Below are positions 10,901 through 22,803 of a stretch of 64,000 nucleotides of DNA, in pieces. The DNA is from Setoptus koraiensis. Taxonomy: Eukaryota; Arthropoda. A model generated the notes under the pieces. That model made no database searches. It was not told the DNA's origin and worked only from the letters and a program-made list of their open reading frames with translations. The stretch is taken from positions 14,694,001-14,758,000 of the forward strand of contig CM106585.1 in NCBI GenBank assembly GCA_048013815.1, written 5' to 3'. Position 1 is the stretch's first letter. Each line of letters starts with the position of its first letter. Position numbers and translations under genes: made by a program.

Positions 10901-13900
10901 TAATGGCAGCGGATAGGACAAGTGGCAGCAAGGCAACATTGATAGTAGATGATGCTATTAATTTCGGCCATTAATATTCATTGGGGCGCCCGACAGCGCT
11001 AGCGAGAGCTACTCGAGAACACTAGAAACTGTTTTAGTTGCTAGACAATTCATTCATTGTGAGAGTAAGTTATCATTGTCGAGACTAACTAAGAGCGCCT
11101 CATTGACTGGCCTGTGTGCGGGGGCGACCGACACAGTGTCTCGTCAGTGGCCGTCGGCGGGCCAGCCCAGAAATGAGAATCGGCTCGCTTGCCAGCCAGC
11201 CAACAAGCCAGCCAACAAGCCAGCCAACAAGCCAGCCAACAAGCCAGCCATTAAGCCGGCTATGGCGAGGGGCCGGGGGCATTATTTGTGCGGGTTCTAG
11301 GCGGGCGAGCTGTTTCTGGCCATTTATGATGTATGGAACTGGATCCAGTCACAGTGCCAGTGCGAATGAAAATCACGACTAGTCTCTCGTCGGAGCGACG
11401 GGCCAATTCGTGGAAAGATTCGCGCCCGGCCCCAATATACAAGTGGCTTGTAAGTTGGCTGCGACAGAGTGGCTTGTTTTGAGTGGCTCTCGATTCGATC
11501 ACAATTCTAATCAATCACGCGGCGCGTTAGTTTCGTTTCGTTTAGTCGTTTTCTTCGTTCCGCCAGTGGGTCCATTGGGGGCCCCGTTCATTTCGGCGCA
11601 CTGGCGCAGTGCGTCTATCGAATCTGTCGCCCTGCTTGCGGTGGCTGCATGTTTGCCGCTTGTTGACTGGCGGATAACTGCATAGCCGAATTATCCGCCA
11701 GCCAGTCAGCCAGCCAGTTCGGCAAGCCAGCCAGCGAGCCCCACAGAGGCGTTCAACTGGATCGGCGAGTCATTTTCCGTTTTGTTTTCGCTGTTGGTTG
11801 TCTCGGTCCTATTCGGCTGGTTTCGGTCCTATTCGGCTGATTTTGGCTTTGTTCGACTGATTTCGGCTGATTTCGGCTGATTTCGACCGATTTCGGCTGA
11901 TTTCGACCGATTTCGGCTCGCTTCCAGGCGGCAACTAGGTCCAAATTCAGGCGCGTGCAAGACGGCCAATTGTTCGGCGCCCCAGTTGAGTGAGCCGCTT
12001 GTCGCTGGCTGCAGTATTTGTGGCCGGCGTCGTTTTGAAATTCGGGCGAAATCAAGGCCAATCATGAAAGTACCGGCCTATATGCTGGCGTGCCAGTTCC
12101 AGTGCTCACATCGCGGCCACCTCACACGATCGTTTACAATTGTGCTGCGATTTTTCCATCGCTGGCTGGCGGGCTGACTGGCTGGCGATCTGGCGGGCTG
12201 GCGGGCTGGCGATCTGGCGAGCCAGAGATTAGAGCGGAACCCGCTGAAATGAGAATAGAGCGCTCAGCGGAATGGCCAGCCGAGGGATAAACTCTAATCT
12301 GGCCGGCCTAATCATTGGCGCCGGTGCGCGGTGATATTGTTCGCCTTTCTTTGTTGTCATCGTGGTAGGTTCATAATACAAAATTTAAACTTTGTGTTGA
12401 ATCGGGCTCCGAATCGAGCTTTGAATCGAGCGACAACAATATCTTCATTGTCTCTTCGCCTCCAATTGTGTATTGTGTGTGAATCTGTGCGGAGCAAATA
12501 AATTATTTTAAAGCCGCACAAAGGTTTCAGCGGGCCTGCCTCGATGGACCTCATTAGGCGAGATATAATCCCGCAGCGAGGGCCACATGCCCTCGTGCCC
12601 TCTGTGCCGGCTATATAAACGGATATTGTATATAACTAATACATCGTCACACATTGTAATTGCTGTTGTTGTTTTGCGACAAACACAATCCACTGGCGCC
12701 ACTATCATTAGCGAGCGAAAATGGGGCGCAAGCATTAAAGCGCCATTAGCCATTGTGGCGCGGTATCATCGATGCCAGGGGCCTCAATTGGTCGAATCGA
12801 CAACGAATCGGCCCACTAACTGACCTATTAGCCCGTCTAGTTGGCAGCCCCGTCCCCGTATACACGGTTCGTGTGTACAAATGGTGTGTGCAGTTGGTGT
12901 ATAAAATGTCCAGTTGCAATGAATTCCTGGCTGCTTATTTCGGCTGTTCGCCGCCGGGCTGCATTAGCCGACGGAACGGATCGGGGAATATGCTTGGCTG
13001 AACTGATTCACCGACAAACTGGCCAGCGAGTGGCGTTTTTTTGGGGTCACTTTTGTGTGTCTATGCGTGTTGTGTGTGTGTGTCAGCAATTTTAGATTGC
13101 TCGCTCGGCCAGTTCTTTTGAGCCTGTCACAGTGGTCACACAACTAACAAAAAGCAGCCCAAACACGCCAATAGAGACGGGCTTGCGCTGGTAAGACAGG
13201 GCACACACGCTGAAACAGCGCGTTGCGGTATTTCAGCAACTTCCGTTTTGTGGCGGAAACAAGGGTGGAGAGTTACGTATTCTGCTTGGTGGAGTCGCTG
13301 AAGCGCGCACAGCCGAACGCGTGCCAGACACCAACTAGCAGCAACGAGAAACAACAGTCACCATTAGTAGTCATAGGGCAAGCTTAAATGGCGACATTAG
13401 CGGTTGCGTTTAGCAAACCAATTGATTGATTGTAAATATTTGAATTGAATCCGTTGGAACGGGCCCCAATGCAAACAGTTTCCTCTGTCGTCGAACAGCC
13501 AAGCGATATATATTGCACATATGAACACTGCACAGACGGCCGAACCAAACCGGGCCTAACCGTCTTGGAATTGGTTTCAATCCGGTTTTGGTTAGATGCG
13601 AAAGTCGACGGTTATTTTAAGGTTACGTTTATTGGGTTTGCGTTGAGCGCAGTGCTCACACCAGGAAAACCCTTTCAGCATGACACCCATTCTTACGTCA
13701 CTGTAGCCTTTTCAAACTCTTCTCTTGCCCCGGAAGATGAGATAAAAAATACCCAAGATAAACGGTCTTGCTGCAGCTAATGAAAAGCTAGCCACGACAG
13801 TCAGTTTTTTATTATAAAGTTTTTTTATCTCCGGTGCGCAAATTGGCTGAGCTTTAAAACTTGATTCGGAGCTCGATTGAAATTGCGCTATTCGTAAATT

Positions 13901-16900
13901 TTCGTAAACTTTTGTGTAACTGTTCCTCGTAGTCGCTCAAAATTGTTGACACCTACTCGATAATTGAAAAATTCAATTTGAAACCGTATACTGTACGGCG
14001 TATAGTGCAGCGCAGAGGTGAATTTTTCAGCTTCACAAGTCACTTGTCAGTCGCTGACATGAGTATGAGCACGCGGTTTCAGCTCGGTTTCTAGCGAGAA
14101 AAAATAGAAAAATATATCCGGTTCGGTTTGCCGAAATGGTCAACCATTGGCGTCTCCATATACATAAATGGGGCAACTTTAAATTGGACGCCTGTGGCGC
14201 TCGCTATAACGTGCGTTAGGGCGTTAGATAACGAGACGCTATTGTTGTGCCGATTGTTGATTAATCGCCCCGAGACAGTGACGATATTGACTTGTCTTGT
14301 TAGCGTCAATATTTGATCGACTCATTTGTGTCTGGCGGCAGGCGGGGGGTCGTAGCTAAATCGAAGCTGGGGCCCCAATAGTTAGTATAGTTGTGTGAGT
14401 GAGAATAGTTGTCGTGCCAGAAACTAATTAAGAGAGCTGTTAGCTCAATTCGTCGTCACCACTATAGCCGAACAGTGTCGACAGTCGCAACTTGTAGTGC
14501 TTGATCTATCTCGTCTCACTGCTTCTCTGAGTGTCTGTCGTGTGTACTGATAGTCATTCAGAGAAGCAGTAGATATCTGCCAGTACAGTGATATGTCTAT
14601 ATGTCGATATCACTATACGCGGGGTATAGTTGGCAACGATGATGAACGACGGCCCACGGGCGAGAGAATGAGCGAAGAAATTGGCAAGAAATTCCCGAGA
14701 AATCTGCTGGTCAGCTCGCCGGCGAAATGGCATAGATGGCAAGTTGCCATAGGCATGCCAGCAGCTAGCCACCTAATTGATTTGCAATTGCGCTATTGCG
14801 CGCCCACGGCGCCCGCTAACAAGGCCGTCGCTGCATTGTTGCCGTTGTTACGTAAGTGCCATCTTTTGCTGCCACAATCACGGCGGCTCCATCTATCTTG
14901 ACCATGCCATTTGCCTATCATTACTGCTTGCCGGCAGTGGCTGTTGTTGTCGCCGGCGCTGTCAATTGTCTGGCTAGTTACCACTTCATCATCAAGTGCA
15001 TCAGACAGATACGGGCACAGGCACCTAGCTCCCTCTGTCTCGCGCTCTCCGGCGCTCTCCGGCGCTCTCCATCGATCTCTATTGATCACGGAGATAGCCT
15101 CGTTTGCTTCGACAGGTTTGGCTTCTTTTCGCTCGGCTGGCTCGCCAAATCGCACATATATCACACACACGCACGCACGCACGCATATCGCACAATGGGG
15201 CTCCGCCAATATCGGCGGCTCGCTTCTGGGGCCCAATTCTTTTCATGGTGCTCGTCTAAACTGTCGCCATTGTGTGTATGGTCTCGTCATCGTCCTACCG
15301 TCGTCGCATTGTTTACTATCATTGTCTTGCCAGCGGCCAAGACACGGAAGCACCTGTGCGGCACATAAGCACAGAACATGCAATGTGCGTTCTCGCTGTG
15401 CCGGTGCAAAGGGTGTGATGAGTGCTGCCGCAGGCGCACTGTCCAATTGTGTACAATCTGTGCCGTGTGCACCGTAGAAACTTCGTCGCTTTATCCTTCC
15501 ACCCTATAGGATATTCACAAAGGAAACCTTAAACTGTCGACACCATCAGCCAGAAAAACACCTATCCGTTTGAAGAATCAATAGGACTTAATATGAACAA
15601 TTGCGTGAATAATTGGGAAAAAATAATGCCCGACACTGGGGCGCAGCTATGGTCTTTCAGAGTTTGGCGCTCAAGGCGTCGGCATCATTTTTTTTTCTCA
15701 ATATCCAAATACTCAATCATACGAGTGCTTGATTCCACTGTGCGAGATTTCTGTGAAAAAATTCATCCAAAGTCGCCTGTGCCAACATCAAATGAAAGAC
15801 CCTATGATGTCAGAGGCCCGATAGCAAGCCGAAGGCAGAATCTGAGGTGGAATCAACGGTTGAACCAAATGTAGAAGCCAAGCCGGAGAGTTGGAGAAAA
15901 TGAGTGCATACAACAAATAAAAAAAGAAGAGACTTCGCGAACGTGAAGAGCTCAAACACGGGAACTGAGAAAAGAGGAAGAGGAACTTGGGCAAAGAAAA
16001 AGGATGCTTGATGGAAGTATGCGTCAAGTTTCGACACCTACGACCCCCGGGCGCCAGGGCAAGTGCGCCGAACGGAAACATACATGATGCTGAACATACA
16101 GAGAATCGATTTTCGAAGGTCGAAGAAAATCAAGCGAATCATTTTCCAACAGACAGTGGCGCCATTTTCTGCTTACCACTCACAGCGACACAACGATGAC
16201 ATTTTAGGGGGCAAATTTACGACTCGGAAGTGAAATTATTTCTAGCTGTAAGATATCTGGCAATGTCTTGTTGCTGCGGTAAGTTGCTCGAACGCGAACA
16301 TTTGTGAGCGAGAAGCAGCAACTACAATGTAGAGATGAAGTGTTACTGCATTCAACCACTTTGTGTCATTGTGTTAAATTGAATTCAGTTTGTTAGAGTT
16401 TGCTCAAGGGAGCTGGCCGCTGTCAGCCGACGAAATCAAGGTGTCATGATGGCGTCGAGCTAGTTGCTGGCAATAAAAAGCAATACGAATCGACAGAGCG
16501 CCGAACAATCAGACGACGACGACGACGACATAATGTATATCGGATATATGACGAGACGGACAGGGTTTGATTTTGATCAGCAGCAATTGAGCGCGGTTCA
16601 ATTTATGATGCACGTCCCGCAATGGGGGCCCCGGATTGGCGCTGGAAATGGCAAAATAGTGGCGCGCGCCAATTGCCCCTGGGTGCCCAGGTGAAAGGTG
16701 CTGACAGTGCCGCAAGAGAGTGAGATTTTTATTCTTTTATTGAGTTTGGCTCGCTTCGGGTTAGCTCGCTGGCTGCTATGTTTTATAGTGCACCACCAGT
16801 ATTTTTGGTGGCCACAGTTAAATCCACTATGGGGCGCACTGGCGCTTGCTGGCGGGGTATTATATTGCAGCCATTACTGGCATTTAAAAAGAGTGGGGCC

Positions 16901-17207
16901 ATCCGATTCGATTCGATTCGAATAGAATAGAATCGAATCGGATGGCGCCACTCGAAGCGGTTCGCTTCGATTTGATTTTGTTTGGCTGTCGGGTGGCGTT
17001 GGCAGCGCTGCGCCCGTTCGATTCCATTGAATTTGGCGGGCCAAGGGGGCCCATTAGGCCACTTTGGCTGGTCGCCTTTGTCGTCGTCAACATCATCATC
17101 ACTCTAAAGTTACCCTTTTTGACCGCCCATTTACCTTGCGCTAGCTTGGCCGTTTCCATTTGGAATTGTGCAAGGATGCCACCTTGTTGCCGGTGTCGCG
17201 GTTGCCG

Positions 17208-17241
<34 letters not shown>

Positions 17242-20200
17242 CGTTGTTGTTGTTGTTGTCGTTGCTGTTGTTGTTGATGTGGGGCCATTGTCGTGCGCAA
17301 CAACAACCAATGATGAATCAACGTCACCCGGGCAGAATAGGTGGCGCCATATATACATGGGCACACACATATATATATATATATACGCTGTATATATATA
17401 TATGCGCTGTATATATGCGCCGCATATATGTGTGTGGGGCCCGACGGCAGCCAGCCAGAGACTATCCGCTTCGATTGGGCTCACCTATTCAAAGCGGCGC
17501 GCTGGTAAGTGACTAAAGATAAAGTTGCCGCTCGGCGCCTAATCTAACTTTCTCGCTGGCTCGCTCGCTTTAGTATATTCGCTTTAGTATGTTCGCCTTG
17601 TATATTCGCCTTATATGTTCGCCTTATATGCCGTGTGTGTACGTACTAAGCAAATAATGGAAACAGACTTGCCGTTCTTATCGGAATCGCCTCCGACAAA
17701 ACACCAGCAACAACGGGGCCTCAATCTGACTCACTGTGATGGCACGAGCGCACAAATAGCGGATAAAAGCAAATATAAGATGATAGTTATAATGACAAGG
17801 CGGCGCAGGACGAGGCGCCCCCTCATGCACTTGTGCTAAGTAGACAGACACTTGAGCGAGATGGAAATGAAGCAACGCGCCCCAAACAGCACCGGCACCG
17901 CCTGAGAAACGTGACGGGCGCTCGCTGCAAACAAACCGTCGGGCGAGCGCCCCCGAAATTGCGCCGCGCGCCACAGTTGCCATAGTGGCGCCAGTCGGAA
18001 TTTTGCACACAATCAAATGGCTACTACGGTATCGCTGATGTTATTTAATATGAACCGGAGCCGGTCGCTGGCTCGTTACATCGCGTTGCTGTTGTTTGTT
18101 TTCAATCGTCTATTCTCTGCCGATTCTTTGCATTATTCATCATAATGTGCCCGTGTTTTCTAGCTGCGCATCCCTGTCTTGGGGCCCCGATCTCGGCACA
18201 CTCTGGTCGGCCGATCTCGGCACACTCTGGCACACGCTGGCACAGTTGGCGCACGCTGGCACTGCCAATGGCGTCCGCCGAGACGCCCAATGATCCGGCC
18301 GGCGCTGGCTTGAACTGGCCCGCTTGGCCGGGGGGTCGCCCAGCAAACTAGCTAACTAACGGCTAGATAAATGGACAAAAGATTTGCTACATGCACGAGC
18401 AGTCGAGACCTATATGCTCGTGCGCAACAACCGCGCGGGCGCTCATTTCGGCGAGCTGTGGGCTCGCCACAATCAGCGCGCAACAACAACCGAGCCGCAA
18501 CACGGCCCGACAAACTGAGGGGGCGAGCCAGGGATTTTATTTATTGGATTGGGCCCTCTGTGGTGGGCCCCTCGGCCCGCGCTCGTCCGCTGTCCCACTG
18601 GCCTGTTGTGCGGCAGTGTTGCGGCCGTTGTTGTTGCGCGCTGATTGTGCATTGTGGTCGCCAGTGGTGGGCCCGCCAGTTTGTTTGAAATGCAATTCCC
18701 TCTCGCTTGTATCACACAAGTTGAATGTCGCGTCGCAAGCTCGCCAGACACACTCTGTGAGCACACCAACAAACAACACAAATCATTGGTGATGGCCGGC
18801 CAACAGCAAACGGCGCCCAACAGCAATAGGCGGCCAACGGCCCCCACAAGCGCCTGCGACCGCGGATATGGGGCCGGCCCGCCGAGCCGGGCCCCAAATC
18901 GAAGCCGCAGTGACATGGATGCTTGCTCGAGCATGAATGGCCATTCGCGTTGCTCGCTGGCTCTTGGTTTATCATTGCATTTCAAAACAACGCTGTGCAA
19001 CTGTAATGGGGCCCCACTGTCTCCTTGTAATGGGGCCCCACCGTCTCCTTGTAATGGGGCCCCACCGTGTCCGCGTATGTGGGCACAGCCCACGGCTGGC
19101 ACAGAGCGCCCGGTCGGCACAGAGCTGGCGTGTTTACAGTGTTGCGCAAACTGTAAACACACACACCAAATACATGACACAGGCCCAGTGGCACGGGCAT
19201 AGGTCCGAGAGGCATTTGCATAAGTGGGCCCGGCTGACCCAAGTCCAATCCGACGACGCACTTATCCACTGTGCCAGCGAGTGCCAGCGAGTGCGTTATA
19301 TATACAAATATCGCGCATATCGCTGGCTCGCGTGTATCGCCCTTCGCGACGTTACGCACACATATCGCAAACGAGCCCCATTTGAGCCAGTGGCCAGAGA
19401 GTGTCGGCTATCATCTTGGGGCCCACGAAGCTGTGGCGACTTTCGAGGCCCCGCCAGTTACTGTTGCTGCCGCTGCGGTCGTTGTTGTCGTCGGTGTTGG
19501 CGCTGTTGTCGTTGGCGTTGTTGCTGTTGGTTCTGTTGTTGTTGCAACGCAAATGGGCAGCGCTCGCGTGGGTGCCATTACAAAAAACTTACACGTACTT
19601 TCCACTTGTCGTGTCCGTGTCCTTTTATCAATCGCGCGCACTGCAGATATTAAATCTTTTTCTACAAATGGCCAGCGCGCGCACTTGAGCCCCCCGAAAT
19701 CTGACAGCGCCCTCTGTGACCGAGGGCGGCTTTGTTATATTGTTAGGTTTGGCATTGTTGAGCGGGCTGCACGGCGCCGGCTGAAACTGGGCCAGCACCC
19801 AGCCACAACAACCACGGCAACGACACTCGTCGGCCATGACACTTGCACAGTTGCCGTTGCCGGCCGATAGGGCGCAGTTGCCATGTAGCCGTGGGATTCT
19901 TTGTTTGTGCCAAGCTCGTCTCCGTTGGGCGCCCTCTGTTGACCCGGCCCCGTTGTGAGAGCCAAACGGGCAACACAACACACACTCTTCCGAACCGCCG
20001 AGCAGCCCACCAGCGGAACAGCCGAGCGGCCCGCCAGCGACACAGCCGAGCGGCCCGCCAGCGGCACAGCCAGCCAGCCAGCGGCGACCGGGGGCGACAG
20101 GGGGCGCCAAAACGGGCGCAAAAGTCGACAATAACAATTGAAAATCAATGATATTCACGGGTGTGTGTGTGCCAACGAATCGACAACAGCATCATTAGAG

Positions 20201-22760
20201 GAACAGTTGGCAAGCTCGTTCGCGCACGACCAGCTCGGCGGTTGGCAGTGTCGTCGTCGGCGTTTCTGGCGCTGCGACGGCGGCGGCGGCGGCTCGTTAG
20301 CCAGCGGCCCTATGCGCCCCGTTTGCGCGCTATGGGCCCGTTCGCGTGCTCGCGCACTGATGTGTCGCGAGCTTTAAATATTCTGCTTCATTTCATCCGC
20401 TGCTGGCGCTCTTATCCGACTGAGTGGAGGCATCATTATGGTCGTCGCCATTGTCGCGCTCACAACCCGACCACTCCGCCTGTCCGCCCGTTTGCATGTC
20501 TGGCTGTCAGTCGCTGTCGGCTCGCTCGCGGGCCCCACTGGCTAGTCTGACACTGAGATCTAATCACACGATGTCATTATGATCGGACGGCTCCATCAGC
20601 GACCCGACGAGCGGCTCGAGTGTTGCTGCCAACTGCGCCGCAAACTGTCCATGCGATTTCGCCGCAACAGCAAGCATCGCACAGCGCCGACATTGGGCCC
20701 CATTGTCGCTTTCTGGCGCCATCGATTGATGCGGTGGCGGCGGCGGCGGCCCACGCACACCACACCGAGCTGTTTTGTCGCCGATTGTTTTGACGATATC
20801 GGCTCGCGCTCGCCTATTCCGCTGTCGGTTGGCGTTTTTCCGACGACCCCACAGCGACTTTCACAACGAGCCCTGACTCGGCCACTTGTGCAATCTCGGC
20901 GCGCCGGGCTCGCAACTTGCCAGTCGCAAGTGAGGCCCGAGGTGCCCAGTTTGCGCACTGGCGAGCACATGATGATATCGTGAGGATCGTGTGCCAAAGC
21001 TCAAAAATATTGTCCATCGTCGTCGGGCATGTCGAAGCGGCGTCTTTTTCGGGCCTGACTCAGCTGTGAGCCTTATGCGACAGATACGTGCGCACGAACA
21101 GCGCACGCCAACACGACCGCCGACTGCAACTCGATGGGGCCCCTTCCAATTTCAAATGGCCCCAATCGAAGCCGTTCGAGGCGAGCCCACGCAGATCAGA
21201 GATAAATCTGTCTGCGCACAACGAACGGCTTGTATGCACACGTTGCCGTTGCGTTCATTATGTGGGCGGTATGCGGCCAGAGCGTGGGTGCCAGGCGGCG
21301 GGGGCAGGCTGATGCGTGGGGCCGCATCTCAAGGCCGCGCACGGATTAACTCTGTGGCGCGTTATCTCGCACTGTCACCTGTTTCAGAGAAGTATTGCCA
21401 GTTTCGAGCAGAGCCAGGCTGCGTCGGCGGCAAGTTCGAGGCTCGGCCAAGAACGTGGCCGAACGTACGCAAACGGGCCCCATGAATGGCTGCGACAAAC
21501 GCTTCGAACGAGGCCCCGAATAAATTCAAATTCATCTCGGCGAAATTCGTCGCAGCGAAATTCATCTCAACGGTCGAGTCAGCGGGCGACACTTTGGATA
21601 TTTTTGATATTTTCGGAGTGCGCTCTCGTCAATATCGTGCGCGAGGGGCCCGCTCGATGCCACTTGCATCGCTACAATTGGCGCCGTGCCCATGATACGC
21701 AATGCCATGTATGGTATCGTTTGACAGCCAGCAATATTATTAATAATATCGCTGGTCGCTGCAAGTTAAAATACAAAGAGGCCAAAAAGTGTGAGCACGC
21801 CGTAGTAACATTATGACACACATGCCCGTCTTATCTCATTTCATTTCGTCTCATTTCGATCCCGTCCCTTGCCGTCCCGTCTCTTGCCGTCCCGTACCGT
21901 CCCATCCCTCACCCCAATCCCATCCCGGGTCCCGCACCGTCGTCTAACGGCGCGTCGTTGTCTGTTATTTATGCCCTTCTCCGATTCCGTTCGCCTCCTG
22001 TCGTCGGCCGGCGGCCGGGGCCAACAAACAGCGCCAAACAAACGGCGCCCAACAAACGGATCGCGCGCGGAGACAAATCGGCCAGCATCGAGCGGCCGGG
22101 CTTCGGCAGCCGGCGGCAGCAAACAAAAGTTGAAACACTCTGTCTCTATCGAGCTCTATTAGGCCTCATGGAGAGCCCACGGAGAACTGGCGCCGAGCTC
22201 ATGCAAGTGCGCCAGTGAACCAGTGTATTTCGGAAACTGGCGGTGCGGGAGCTTTTTATTGTAATTGTCGTTGTCGTTGTTGTTGGCGCTGTTGTTGTCG
22301 CTGTTGTTGGCGCTGTTGTTGGCGCTGTTGTTGGCGCTGTTGTTGCCGCTGTTGTTGCTGTTGTTGTCGTTGCTCTGGTTGTTGTTTCTCTCTTGTGTGA
22401 TTGCGACAATCATTGCGATTGTTTGTTGCGCAACCAGCGACAGCCAGCCACTGAGAGCCACTTCTCCTCCATTTCTCTTTATTTCCCATTTGGAGCACCA
22501 GCGCTACTCGTGTGCGCGTTCGCTAGACGTTACACGACTAGTTATATGGGGCCCGTTATGTGGGGCCCGCCGCATGCCGTTACACCAAGACGCATACAAC
22601 AATTGACAAGTTGCTCGCTGGCTGGCTGCTATGTTTAGCTGGATCTGGATCATAGTTCGGGGGCCGTTAGTTGTGTTTGTTAACGTCTGACAGCGTTTTC
22701 CAGGCTGGCGATGGCTTGTTAACTGGCTCACTGGATAGCTGCCAGGCTGCCAGGCTGCCA

Positions 22761-22803
<43 letters not shown>

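Noticed and set aside
13445-13780. 111-codon open frame in GluCl intron 1
   Set aside because: Ordinary composition but no homologue recognised, no splice sites in phase, no start context.
17160-17516. Long open frames with runs of Leu, Val, Cys or Gln across GTT repeats
   Set aside because: All six frames are open because of the triplet repeat; no domain, no splice context. The same holds near 19.4 kb, 22.3 kb and 59.6 kb.
18473-19261. 262-codon open frame on the minus strand
   Set aside because: It spans the 24-bp GGGGCCCC array and overlaps equally long frames on the plus strand; typical of GC-rich DNA without stops.
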